Below the pieces are notes generated by a model. It saw nothing but the letters and a program-made list of their open reading frames with translations. It had not been told where the DNA came from and made no database searches. The position numbers and the translations under genes were made by a program. DNA of 64,000 nucleotides from the NCBI GenBank assembly GCA_937922675.1, contig CALAJN010000009.1, positions 124,001 to 188,000 on the forward strand, read 5' to 3'. This DNA comes from an uncultured Granulosicoccaceae bacterium (lineage in GTDB: Bacteria; Pseudomonadota; Gammaproteobacteria; Granulosicoccales; Granulosicoccaceae). Every line of letters begins with the position of its first letter. The stretch's first letter is position 1. Positions 9,467-18,131 of the stretch are shown here, one piece after another.

Positions 9467-9948
9467 TGTACGCACTTCGAAAATGGTCAGTGCGGCAGGC
9501 GCGTTTGCTGGAGGCCAGTTACGCCCTTTTTGAACGGTGTTTGCTTGCCGCCGCTCCGCTGTTTGAGCGTATCGGATACGAGCGCCTTGAAAAGCCCGTT
9601 GCAGCCGTCGAGCGCGTTGTCAAGGGAGCGCTCTTTGACTGTCAGATGTGCGGTCAATGTGCCTTGTCCAGCACGGGCATGTCCTGCCCCATGAACTGTC
9701 CCAAGGAGATACGGAATGGCCCCTGCGGCGGCGTACGTGAGGGTGGCTATTGCGAGGTCAAACCCGAGATGCGCTGTGTCTGGGTGGAAGGCTGGGAAGG
9801 TGCCTCGCGCATGCGCCAGGGTGATGCCATCGCCGAGGTCCAATTCGCCGTCGACTACCGCCTGATCGGACGTTCCTCGTGGCTGTCGGTTGCCCGAGAA
9901 AAAAGCGCCGCAGGCGTTGAGCGAGCAACCGAGGCTCGCAAGGCATGA
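9466..9948 (+). CDS. MetV-like zinc-finger partner of methylene-THF reductase
   Basis: A 160-residue protein carrying the cysteine-rich MTHFR C-terminal domain (PF12225-like): DCQMCGQC, CPMNCPKEIRNGPCGG and YCEVKPEMRCVWVEGW, a Zn or Fe-S ligand set. In acetogens the same domain (MetV) accompanies MetF and helps methylene-THF reductase operate with non-standard electron partners. A TTG at 9463 is possible, but the ATG at 9466 overlaps the upstream stop (TGATG) and is preferred. The 3' end overlaps the next gene as ATGA, so a MetV-MetF complex is likely. Confidence 0.85.
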   Translation: MYALRKWSVRQARLLEASYALFERCLLAAAPLFERIGYERLEKPVAAVERVVKGALFDCQMCGQCALSSTGMSCPMNCPKEIRNGPCGGVREGGYCEVKPEMRCVWVEGWEGASRMRQGDAIAEVQFAVDYRLIGRSSWLSVAREKSAAGVERATEARKA

Positions 9949-11012
9949 GCGCCGGTCTTGAGGCGCTCGCCTTCACAGATCCATCGGCGGCGGAGTCCGT
10001 TCCCGGTTATCCCTTGCCGATTTTGCCTGGGCACTCTTCACCGGGGCGTCTTGAGCGAGTACTGCGAGCGGGACATTTTGCGGTAACCAGTGAACTCGCC
10101 CCGCCCGACAGTGCGAACCCCGCCGATGTGTACGAGCGGGCCGCCTTGTTTGACGGCTGGGTGGATGCGATCAATGCCACTGATGGCAGCGGCGCGCACT
10201 GTCACATGGGCAGCCTCTCTGTATGCGCCCTGCTGACACGGCTTGGCTATGCCTTGATCCAACAGATCTCCTGTCGTGACAAGAACCGCATCGCCATCCA
10301 GGGCGATATCCTCGGTGGGGCCGCCATGGGTGTCACCAACATGCTGTGCCTGTCAGGTGATGGTGTGCAGACCGGTGATCACCCGGAAGCCAAACCGGTA
10401 TTTGATCTTGACTGCATGTCGTTGCTGGATATCGCGAGAACCATGCGCGATCAGGCAACGTTTCAGAGCGGTCGCAAACTGGACTCACCGCCGCGAGTGT
10501 TTCTCGGGGCCGCAGCCAACCCGTTTGTGGCGCCCATTGATTGGCGCCCGCAAAGACTGGCCAAGAAGATTGCCGCAGGTGCGCAGTTCATCCAGACACA
10601 ATATTGCTATGACGTACCACGCCTTCGTGAGTACCTGAGTGCCGTAGCGGATCTGGGACTGCGCGACAAGGCCTACATACTGGTGGGCGTGGGCCCCATC
10701 GCCTCGGCCCGCACAGGTGATTGGATTCGCAAGAACGTACCCGGCGTGCACATACCCGACGCGGTCATCGACAGACTTGCCGGTGCAGACAATCAGAAAG
10801 AAGAAGGCATAAAGCTCTGTATCGAGCTGATGCAGGAAATCAGTCAGATAGACGGTGTCTCCGGGCTGCACGTCATGGCCTACCGGCAAGAACACCGGGT
10901 GCCGGAAATCATAGAACGCTCTGGTGTACTTGGCACACGCAAACCCTGGCACCCCAATCGATATGATGGTGATGCCACCTTACGACAACATCTGGAACAG
11001 CAGCAAACATGA
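9945..11012 (+). CDS. metF: Methylenetetrahydrofolate reductase, MetF family
   Basis: A 355-residue TIM-barrel flavoprotein interconverting 5-methyl-THF and 5,10-methylene-THF. Family features are the N-terminal FAVTSELAPPDSANP (catalytic Glu region), NATDGSGAHCHMGSL, the QGDILGGAAMGVTNMLCLSGD cofactor loop region, FLGAAANPF and the FIQTQYCYD strand. It is longer than E. coli MetF (about 296) because of an N-terminal extension and a C-terminal tail. The setting, between MetV-like and methyl-THF:corrinoid methyltransferase genes with 4-base overlaps on both sides, suggests it oxidises methyl-THF produced by demethylation. The reverse direction cannot be excluded. Confidence 0.9.
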   Translation: MSAGLEALAFTDPSAAESVPGYPLPILPGHSSPGRLERVLRAGHFAVTSELAPPDSANPADVYERAALFDGWVDAINATDGSGAHCHMGSLSVCALLTRLGYALIQQISCRDKNRIAIQGDILGGAAMGVTNMLCLSGDGVQTGDHPEAKPVFDLDCMSLLDIARTMRDQATFQSGRKLDSPPRVFLGAAANPFVAPIDWRPQRLAKKIAAGAQFIQTQYCYDVPRLREYLSAVADLGLRDKAYILVGVGPIASARTGDWIRKNVPGVHIPDAVIDRLAGADNQKEEGIKLCIELMQEISQIDGVSGLHVMAYRQEHRVPEIIERSGVLGTRKPWHPNRYDGDATLRQHLEQQQT

Positions 11013-11917
11013 CGGACACGATCATCAGCTCCGCCACCCGCGAACATATCATCGGAGATGATCGCGCGTTCACCATAATCGGTGAACGCATCAATCCGAC
11101 CGGGCGCAAGGTACTGGCAGAGGAGATGAAGTCTGGCGACTTCTCGCGTGTGGAAGCTGACGCTCTGGCGCAGGTGGCCGCTGGCGCACAAATGCTGGAT
11201 GTCAACGCAGGCATTCCGCTTGCCGATGAACCTGCGCTGCTGGCCCAAGCCATTCAGCTTGTGCAATCCATTACGGATGTACCGATCTCGATTGACTCAT
11301 CGATCATCGAGGCACTGGAAGCCGGGCTTGGAGTATATCAAGGCAAGGCACTGGTCAACTCGGTTACAGGAGAAGACGAAGTGCTTGAACGCGTGCTCCC
11401 TCTGGTGGCTCGTCATGGCGCGGCCGTGGTTGCGATAAGCAACGACGAGACAGGTATCAGCGAGGATCCCAACGAACGCTTCGAGGTCGCCAAGAAGATT
11501 GTCGAGCGCGCAAATGACCACGGCATACCTGCAGCGGATGTTGTCATCGACCCACTGGTCATGCCGATAGGCGCAATGCGGTACGCCGGCAGACAAGTTT
11601 TCGACATTTTGCACCGTATTCGCACCGAGCTCGGTTGCAACACCACCTGTGGCGCCTCCAACATCAGTTTTGGTCTACCGCAGAGAAACGGAATCAATAG
11701 TGCGTTCCTGTCCATGGCAATTAGCCACGGCATGACCAGTGCCATCACCAACCCTGTGCACGAAGAAGTGATGCGAGCGGTCATGGGGGCCGATGTGCTG
11801 ATGGGCAATGACGCAGATTGCCTCGCGTGGATAGGCAAGTACCGTGAACCTGCCGCCGAGGGTACGTCGGGAGCTCGCGGCAGGCGACCCTCGCGACGCA
11901 AGCGCTCAACAAGTTGA
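11009..11917 (+). CDS. Methyl-THF:corrinoid methyltransferase (DHPS-like, MtgA/MtvA type)
   Basis: This pterin-binding TIM-barrel enzyme moves methyl groups between methyl-corrinoid protein and tetrahydrofolate. Pterin-binding signatures are FTIIGERINPTGRK, MLDVNAGIP, ISIDSS, the VNSVTG strand and TTCGASNISFGLPQRN. The catalytic domain ends about residue 280. A short basic tail (RGRRPSRRKR near the C-terminus) follows. It overlaps the metF gene by four bases (ATGA). Together with the corrinoid carrier and MttB-family enzyme, it should complete a methyl relay from substrate to THF. Confidence 0.9.
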   Translation: MTDTIISSATREHIIGDDRAFTIIGERINPTGRKVLAEEMKSGDFSRVEADALAQVAAGAQMLDVNAGIPLADEPALLAQAIQLVQSITDVPISIDSSIIEALEAGLGVYQGKALVNSVTGEDEVLERVLPLVARHGAAVVAISNDETGISEDPNERFEVAKKIVERANDHGIPAADVVIDPLVMPIGAMRYAGRQVFDILHRIRTELGCNTTCGASNISFGLPQRNGINSAFLSMAISHGMTSAITNPVHEEVMRAVMGADVLMGNDADCLAWIGKYREPAAEGTSGARGRRPSRRKRSTS

Positions 11918-11960
11918 TCGGCTCGTGAGCGCCACGGAAAAACAAGAAGATGCATCGGCC

Positions 11961-14036
11961 ATGGCCGATGCACTGGTTGTGTTCACGCCCAGTGGCAAAC
12001 GCGGTCGCTTTGCGCTCGGTACCAACCTACTGAATGCTGCTCGTAGCCTCGGTGTGGATATCGACTCAGTCTGTGGTGGACGCGGACTTTGCGGGCGCTG
12101 CCAGATCGTTTCGGGTGAAGGTGATTATGCAAAACACGGTATTTCGTCCAGCGACCGGCATCTGGGTGACAGTACCAAGGCTGAAGCACGTTATCAGCGC
12201 ATCAATGGTGACTTTGCCCACGGGCGACGGCTCGGCTGTCAGGCCACCGTAGAAGGCGATCTGGTCGTCGATGTTCCACCTGACAGTCAGGTACACCGTC
12301 AGCTGGTGCGCAAGGACGCAGAAATTCTCGATCTCACTCTGGCGCCGGCAACGCGCTTGTATGTTGTCGATGTACGTGAGCCCGACATGCATGACCCCTC
12401 GGGCGACCTTGGCAGGCTACGTGAGGCACTCAAGACCGAGCATCAGCTCGACACACTCCAGGTTCACACCAATGTCTACAGCCGCTTGCAACGGGCGCTG
12501 CGTGCGGGAGACTGGCGCGTAACAGTGGCTGTTCATCAAGAGCACACCGTGCTCGGAGTCTGGCCAGGCTTCAAGGATCGTGTTGCAGGCATTGCAGTTG
12601 ATATCGGATCCACCACGATAGCGGCTCACCTGTGCGATCTTGCGACAGGCGATGTGCTTGCCTCAGCGGGTTCCATGAATCCACAGATCCGCTTCGGTGA
12701 AGATCTGATGAGCCGCGTCTCCTACGTCATGATGAATCCAGGCGGCGAGATCGAAATGACGAGCGTTGTGCGCGAAGCCATTGATTCACTGATCGCTGAG
12801 GTCGTGTCACAGAGCGATATGGAGCGCGAGGATGCGCTTGAGATCGTCATGGTGGCAAACCCCGTCATGCATCATCTGTTACTCGGCATCGACCCGGTTG
12901 AACTCGGTGGCGCGCCCTTTGCCCTGGCTATCGACGAAGCTGTCGAGATCGACGCAAGAGACCTTGATTTAGCGATGCACCCGGGGGCTCGCGCCTGGAT
13001 CCTTCCCTGCGTCGCGGGTCATGTGGGAGCGGATACCGCCGGCGTTGTACTCGCAGAAGAGCCACAGAGCCGGGATGAAATCAGTCTGCTGGTCGATGTC
13101 GGTACCAATGCCGAAATCGTACTGGGTAACCGCGAGCGCCTGCTCGCGTGTTCCAGTCCGACAGGGCCGGCTTTCGAGGGCGCACAGATCTCCGGTGGCC
13201 AACGCGCAGCTCCTGGTGCCATTGAGCGTGTGCGCATAGACCGCGAAACGCTGGAGCCGCGCTACCGCGTCATCGGGTCCGAGGTCTGGTCCGACGAGCC
13301 TGGCTTTTCAGAGGAAACCGCATCAACAGGCGTTACCGGTATCTGTGGCAGCGGCATCATCGAAATCATTGCCGAGATGTTTCTCGCAGGCATCATCGAC
13401 AGCGAAGGTACCATTCGCGGTGAGTTGGCGGAGCGCAACACAAGAATCGTCGCCGATGGTCGAACGTTCAGCTATGTGTTGTGCGGACCGGCAGATGTGT
13501 CGCCTGACGAGGCAGCTAACGACGCGCTCGTGGATGCCTCGTCAATAGACCACGGTGTTCATGTGCGTATCACGCAAAACGATGTGCGCCAGATTCAGCT
13601 TGCCAAGGCGGCCTTGTACGCCGGTGTTCGCCTGCTGATGGATCGTCTCGGCATAGACAAGGTCGATCGAATTAGACTCGCGGGCGCCTTTGGTAGTCAT
13701 ATCGATGTGACCTATGCCATGGTGCTCGGGCTCATTCCGGATTGCGAACTTGACCAGGTGAGCTCGGCTGGCAATGCCGCCGGTGTCGGTGCACGCATGG
13801 CTTTACTCGATGTCGCTGCGCGCGAGCGCATCTGCGCAACCGTGCGCCAGATAGAAAAAGTGGAAACAGCAGTAGAGCCTGACTTCCAAGCTCACTTTGT
13901 GGAAGCCATGGCCTTTCCACACAAGAGCGCAGAGTTCATCGAGCTCGCCAAGAGCATTACCCTGCCCGCTCGCAGCGCGGCCGGCGCTGCAAAACCCAGA
14001 CGAAGGCGCAGATCTTCGATTCGGCCTTGCAAGTGA
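11961..14036 (+). CDS. RamA/RACo-like reductive activator of corrinoid proteins (2Fe-2S + ASKHA, DUF4445)
   Basis: An ATP-dependent reactivase that returns accidentally oxidised cob(II)alamin to cob(I)alamin. The N-terminal plant-type 2Fe-2S ferredoxin domain has CGGRGLCGRC with a later Cys in RRLGCQA, followed by a linker and an ASKHA ATPase domain (AVDIGSTTIAAHLCD, MVANPVMHHLLLG, VDVGTNAEIVLGN, GICGSGIIEIIAEM, LAGAFGSHID). The protein is about 691 residues from the ATG at 11961. GTG 11925, overlapping nothing upstream, would add 12 residues. The C-terminus is Arg-rich (KPRRRRRSS). It is the last gene of the corrinoid operon. Confidence 0.9.
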   Translation: MADALVVFTPSGKRGRFALGTNLLNAARSLGVDIDSVCGGRGLCGRCQIVSGEGDYAKHGISSSDRHLGDSTKAEARYQRINGDFAHGRRLGCQATVEGDLVVDVPPDSQVHRQLVRKDAEILDLTLAPATRLYVVDVREPDMHDPSGDLGRLREALKTEHQLDTLQVHTNVYSRLQRALRAGDWRVTVAVHQEHTVLGVWPGFKDRVAGIAVDIGSTTIAAHLCDLATGDVLASAGSMNPQIRFGEDLMSRVSYVMMNPGGEIEMTSVVREAIDSLIAEVVSQSDMEREDALEIVMVANPVMHHLLLGIDPVELGGAPFALAIDEAVEIDARDLDLAMHPGARAWILPCVAGHVGADTAGVVLAEEPQSRDEISLLVDVGTNAEIVLGNRERLLACSSPTGPAFEGAQISGGQRAAPGAIERVRIDRETLEPRYRVIGSEVWSDEPGFSEETASTGVTGICGSGIIEIIAEMFLAGIIDSEGTIRGELAERNTRIVADGRTFSYVLCGPADVSPDEAANDALVDASSIDHGVHVRITQNDVRQIQLAKAALYAGVRLLMDRLGIDKVDRIRLAGAFGSHIDVTYAMVLGLIPDCELDQVSSAGNAAGVGARMALLDVAARERICATVRQIEKVETAVEPDFQAHFVEAMAFPHKSAEFIELAKSITLPARSAAGAAKPRRRRRSSIRPCK

Positions 14037-14120
14037 CACGCACGTGGGGCATGACCTCCGGGTCGTTGATCGGGTACCCTCGTCGTACTCATTTTGACCT
14101 GTGCCCTGGAGATCATTTCA

Positions 14121-15194
14121 ATGCAAAGCTCACCCGCCCGCCGCCTGATTAGCCGTCGCCGGTTTTTACAGGGCAGTGCCGCTATCGGTATATCGCTGAA
14201 GCTGCCGGCCAACGCCTTTGCCGAGGGCGGAAAGGTCAATTTCTACAACTGGGATACCTACATCGGTGAAGACACACTGCCCAACTTCGAAAAGGAATCG
14301 GGCATTGAGGTCACCTACGACCTGTTCGCTGACAATGACGAATTGTTTGCCAAGCTGCGTGGCGGCAATCCTGGCTATGACCTGATCGTTCCCACCAACG
14401 ACTACGTCGAGCGCATGCTGATCGCCGACATGCTCGAGCCGCTCGATCACGACAAGATCCCGAATCTTGCGAACATCGATCCGGTCTTCATGGATCCGGC
14501 CTTTGACCCTGGCCGCGCGCACAGCGTTCCCTACATGTGGGGGACTATTGGGGTTGGCTACCGCAAGTCAGCCGTATCGCGCGTGCCCGATAGCTGGACC
14601 GACCTGCTGAGCTCGGACGAGTATGCCGGCCGCATCGCTTTGATGAGCGAGCCGACGACTGTATTGCAAATTGCCATGAAGGCCATGGGCAAGTCTCTTA
14701 ACGACTGGTCTGAAGAGAACATCGCGGCTGCCGAGAAGATGATCACCGACCAGAAGTCGCGCATTACAGCCTTTGCTCCCGACAATGGTCAGGATCTATT
14801 GCTGGCTGGCGAGGTGGATCTTGCCATGGAGTGGAACGGCGACATCCTCCAGGCCATGGATGAGGATGATGACATCGGCTTTGTCGTTCCCAATGAAGGC
14901 GGCTTGCTCTGGGAAGACTGCCTGTGCATTCCCAAAGGCGGCGAGAACATCGAGAACGCGCATATCCTGATCAACCATCTGTTAGGCGCAGAAGTGGGCG
15001 CTGAAATCGCTGACTTCATTTATTACGCCAGCCCCAACAAGGCGGCGCTTGAACTCATGGATCCCGAGTACACCGAGAACCCGGCGATCTTCCCGCCTGC
15101 TTCAACGGTTGAGAAAAGTGAAGTTGCGATATTCGCAGGCCAGGAGATGACACGCCTTATCGACGAAGCCTGGACGCGTATCAAGGCCAGCTGA
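14121..15194 (+). CDS. Polyamine-type ABC transporter substrate-binding protein (PotD/PotF-like)
   Basis: A periplasmic binding protein of 357 residues. The N-terminus has a twin-arginine-like signal (SRRRFLQGSAAIGISL, cleavage near ANAFA). The mature part starts KVNFYNWDTYIGEDTLPNFE, a PotD-family hallmark, and continues with the VPTNDYVERM and AMEWNGDILQAM segments lining the polyamine site. An in-frame upstream start at 14094 would place nine residues before the signal and is rejected. The gene begins 84 bases after the corrinoid activator gene and leads a PotDBCA-type operon. The ligand could be putrescine, spermidine or another amine. Confidence 0.88.
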   Translation: MQSSPARRLISRRRFLQGSAAIGISLKLPANAFAEGGKVNFYNWDTYIGEDTLPNFEKESGIEVTYDLFADNDELFAKLRGGNPGYDLIVPTNDYVERMLIADMLEPLDHDKIPNLANIDPVFMDPAFDPGRAHSVPYMWGTIGVGYRKSAVSRVPDSWTDLLSSDEYAGRIALMSEPTTVLQIAMKAMGKSLNDWSEENIAAAEKMITDQKSRITAFAPDNGQDLLLAGEVDLAMEWNGDILQAMDEDDDIGFVVPNEGGLLWEDCLCIPKGGENIENAHILINHLLGAEVGAEIADFIYYASPNKAALELMDPEYTENPAIFPPASTVEKSEVAIFAGQEMTRLIDEAWTRIKAS

Positions 15195-15228
15195 TCACGC
15201 CAAAGTTCAGAGATTCCAGAGCCGTACC

Positions 15229-16158
15229 ATGCAACAACGAGCCGGGCAACGCCCGGCTGCGTTTATAGCGACCGGGCTGCCAGGCATTGGCTGGTTGCTT
15301 GCGTTTTTTGTCGCACCCCTGAGTATCATCCTGCTGTACAGCTTTGGCGAAAACGTCTCGCTGACTCAGGTTGAAACAACCGGCACGCTCGAAAACTACC
15401 GCCGTATCTTCGAGCCAGAGATTCTGAAGCTGGGATGGCGATCAATACGCATCGCTTTCATATCCACACTGATCTGTCTAGTCATCGGATTTCCGATGGC
15501 GCTCGTGATAGCCACGTCCAGCCAGCGAGCCAAACCCTGGCTATTGCTGCTCATCATGCTGCCGTTCTGGACGAATCTTTTGATTCGTACCTACGCCTTG
15601 CTGAACATTCTTGGCACCCGTGGCCGCTTGAATGAACTTCTCGTCTGGCTGCACGGGGGTATGCGACAGGCTCTGGATATCATCGGCCTGAGCGAGGCTG
15701 GCCTCCTGGCAGACCGCTTCACGCCAATCACTTTTTTGGGCACCGAAGGCGGCGTAATCTACGGCATCGTGTATGTATCACTGCCCTTTGCGATTCTGCC
15801 ACTGTATTCCGTGCTCGAGCGCATGGACACATCACTACTCGAAGCCAGCATCGATCTCGGTGCAGGCCAGTGGACAACGTTCAGGCGGGTCCTCTTGCCT
15901 CTGGCGCTGCCGGGGGTGCTCACGGCCGCTGTTATCACCTTTATTCCGGCACTCGGCCAGTTCCTGACACCGGATTTGCTCGGGCGTGGTCAAGTGGACA
16001 TGATTGCCAATGTCATCGAACGTCAGTTCAAGCGTGCCAATGACTGGCCATTTGGCTCCGCGCTATCGCTGACACTGCTCTATGTGACCTTCCTGCTACT
16101 GACGCTGCGGGCATTCTCTGATGCCCGGCGTGCACGTCGCACAGAAAATAGAGGCTGA
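15229..16158 (+). CDS. Polyamine-type ABC permease (PotB-like)
   Basis: An inner-membrane permease of 309 residues with six predicted transmembrane segments: the first near residues 20-40, then clusters at about 80-130 and 175-290. The coupling EAA-like loop is EASIDLGAGQWTTFRRVLLPLALPG. The YTYALLN-type motif (LLIRTYALLN) is typical of PotB. It follows the binding protein by 34 bases and pairs with the next permease to form the transport channel. Confidence 0.9.
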   Translation: MQQRAGQRPAAFIATGLPGIGWLLAFFVAPLSIILLYSFGENVSLTQVETTGTLENYRRIFEPEILKLGWRSIRIAFISTLICLVIGFPMALVIATSSQRAKPWLLLLIMLPFWTNLLIRTYALLNILGTRGRLNELLVWLHGGMRQALDIIGLSEAGLLADRFTPITFLGTEGGVIYGIVYVSLPFAILPLYSVLERMDTSLLEASIDLGAGQWTTFRRVLLPLALPGVLTAAVITFIPALGQFLTPDLLGRGQVDMIANVIERQFKRANDWPFGSALSLTLLYVTFLLLTLRAFSDARRARRTENRG

Positions 16159-16162
16159 CACG

Positions 16163-17011
16163 GTGCGCTTTGGACTTCTCAGACGTGTGCGTTACGAGCC
16201 TTTCAACTACAGCAGACGTTGGTCGCTGCGCACACTGTTTTTGATAGCTACGGTCTTTCTGTATGCGCCTATCGTGGTGCTGGTGATTTTCTCGTTTAAC
16301 GACTCGCGCCGTGGCGGGAATGTGATTTGGAAAGGATTCACCACCAAGTACTACAGCAAGGCGTTTCAAAACGATGAGCTTATGTTGGCGTTCGCCAACT
16401 CACTGACTATCGCCTTGGTTACCATGGTATTAGCCGTCATTCTCGGTACATTGACGGCTGTATTGCTATGGCGATTCCGGTTCCCGTTCAAACCACTGGT
16501 AGAAGGGCTTGTCTCGTTGCCCATCGTGATACCAGAGATCTGCATGGGTGTATCCCTTGCCTTGTTCTTCTCCTCGATGGGATGGATGAAGACGGGCAAC
16601 CTGATGTGGCCGCTCAATCTGGTCAATATCACCATCGCCCACATTACGTTCTGCTTTCCGTTTGCAGCCATGGTGATACGCGCACGACTCGACAGCTTCA
16701 ACCGCGAGACAGAGGAAGCTGCGCGTGATCTTGGCGCCAGCGAGTGGCGCGTGCTCAAGGATATTCTGATACCGCATATGCGGCCGGGAATCATCGCTGC
16801 TGCCTTGCTTGCATTCACTCTGTCGCTCGACGACTTTGTAATCACCTTCTTCACCTCAGGACCCAACACGGTCACCTTCCCGGTCAAGATCTACTCCATG
16901 GTGCGCTTCTCGGTCACCCCGGAGATCAATGCAGCATCCACGGTCCTCATCCTCATGACTCTCATACTGACCTGGCTCGCGCTGCGCTATCAACGAGCCT
17001 TGGAGCGATGA
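16163..17011 (+). CDS. Polyamine-type ABC permease (PotC-like)
   Basis: Second membrane subunit of the polyamine-type importer, about 282 residues with six hydrophobic segments and an EAA-like loop EEAARDLGASEWRVLKDILIP. SFNDSRRGG and FTLSLDDFVITFFTSGP are PotC-family segments. The frame is open from an ATG at 16121 that would overlap the previous gene by 38 bases. A GTG at 16163, four bases after the upstream stop with AGAGG at 16150-16154, is the better start. It is followed within two bases by the ATPase gene. Confidence 0.88.
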   Translation: MRFGLLRRVRYEPFNYSRRWSLRTLFLIATVFLYAPIVVLVIFSFNDSRRGGNVIWKGFTTKYYSKAFQNDELMLAFANSLTIALVTMVLAVILGTLTAVLLWRFRFPFKPLVEGLVSLPIVIPEICMGVSLALFFSSMGWMKTGNLMWPLNLVNITIAHITFCFPFAAMVIRARLDSFNRETEEAARDLGASEWRVLKDILIPHMRPGIIAAALLAFTLSLDDFVITFFTSGPNTVTFPVKIYSMVRFSVTPEINAASTVLILMTLILTWLALRYQRALER

Positions 17012-17012
17012 C

Positions 17013-18131
17013 ATGACCGAACCAATCATCTCCATTCGCGGCGTGTCCAAGCGCTTTGGTGGTGTCACGGCCATTGACAACATCTCACTGGACATCGAAG
17101 CCGGTGAGATATTCGCGCTGCTCGGGCCTTCGGGATGTGGCAAATCCACACTGCTTCGCATGCTTGCTGGCTTCGAGCATCCGAGCGATGGCTCGGTACT
17201 GCTCGATGGCAAGGACCTCACGCGCCTACCTCCCAATCGTCGCCCGATCAACATGGTATTTCAGTCCTACGCTGTGTTTCCGCATATGACAGTCGCGAAA
17301 AACGTGGCCTATGGGCTGGAGATGGAGCGCACCAAACGTTCTGAGATCCGCACACGCGTTGCCCAAGCTCTTGAGCAGGTACAACTTGAGGGACTAGGGG
17401 ACAGGCGCCCGGATCAATTGTCTGGCGGTCAGCGACAACGCGTTGCTGTGGCTCGTGCACTGATCAAGCGTCCACGAGTACTCTTGCTCGACGAACCCTT
17501 GTCAGCGCTTGATGCAAAGCTACGCGATGCCATGCGCCTGGAGCTGGTCAAGTTGCAGGAGATGAGTGGCGTCACGTTTATCATCGTCACCCACGACCAG
17601 TACGAAGCCATGGCGCTGGCAGACCGAATTGCTGTGCTGGAAAATGGATGTCTTCGCCAGGTAGATACGCCCCGCAGCTTGTACAACAACCCGGTAGATG
17701 CCTTCGTTGCAGACTTCATAGGCAACGTTCACACTTTTGACGTGAGCAAGATTGATCTTGTGGAGGGGCGTATGCGAGTCCATGCAGACATACTCGGCCC
17801 ACTGATGATCGACAAACCGATTCCGGAGGGTCTATTGCCAGGCGTTCAGACCGGTCGCGGTCGAGTGCTCACGATACGTCCGGAGTCCATTGGCATCAAA
17901 ACCGGGGAGACCTACGTTCCAGGCCATCTGACTGTCAGCGGCACGATGGGCGACATCGCATTTCAGGGGCAACACTCAGTAGTAGAAATACGTATCAATA
18001 ACTCACGCTCAATCAGTGCCATAGTTGATGATGCAACCGCAAGAGAACTCGATGGGCTGGGCCACGAGACTACTGTTCACGCACACTGGGCGGTAGCGGA
18101 TATGCATCTTCTCGAGAGTTCAATAAATTGA
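17013..18131 (+). CDS. Polyamine-type ABC transporter ATP-binding protein (PotA-like)
   Basis: A 372-residue ATPase with Walker A GPSGCGKST, Q-loop VFQSYAVFPHMTV, signature LSGGQRQRVAVARAL, Walker B VLLLDEPLSALD and H-loop VTHDQYEAMALADR. The EAMALADR and downstream TOBE-like domain (residues about 240-370) place it with PotA/PotG rather than MalK. It starts one base after the PotC-like stop region and ends with a 4-base overlap (TTGA) into the glutamine-synthetase-like gene, tying uptake to catabolism. Confidence 0.92.
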   Translation: MTEPIISIRGVSKRFGGVTAIDNISLDIEAGEIFALLGPSGCGKSTLLRMLAGFEHPSDGSVLLDGKDLTRLPPNRRPINMVFQSYAVFPHMTVAKNVAYGLEMERTKRSEIRTRVAQALEQVQLEGLGDRRPDQLSGGQRQRVAVARALIKRPRVLLLDEPLSALDAKLRDAMRLELVKLQEMSGVTFIIVTHDQYEAMALADRIAVLENGCLRQVDTPRSLYNNPVDAFVADFIGNVHTFDVSKIDLVEGRMRVHADILGPLMIDKPIPEGLLPGVQTGRGRVLTIRPESIGIKTGETYVPGHLTVSGTMGDIAFQGQHSVVEIRINNSRSISAIVDDATARELDGLGHETTVHAHWAVADMHLLESSIN

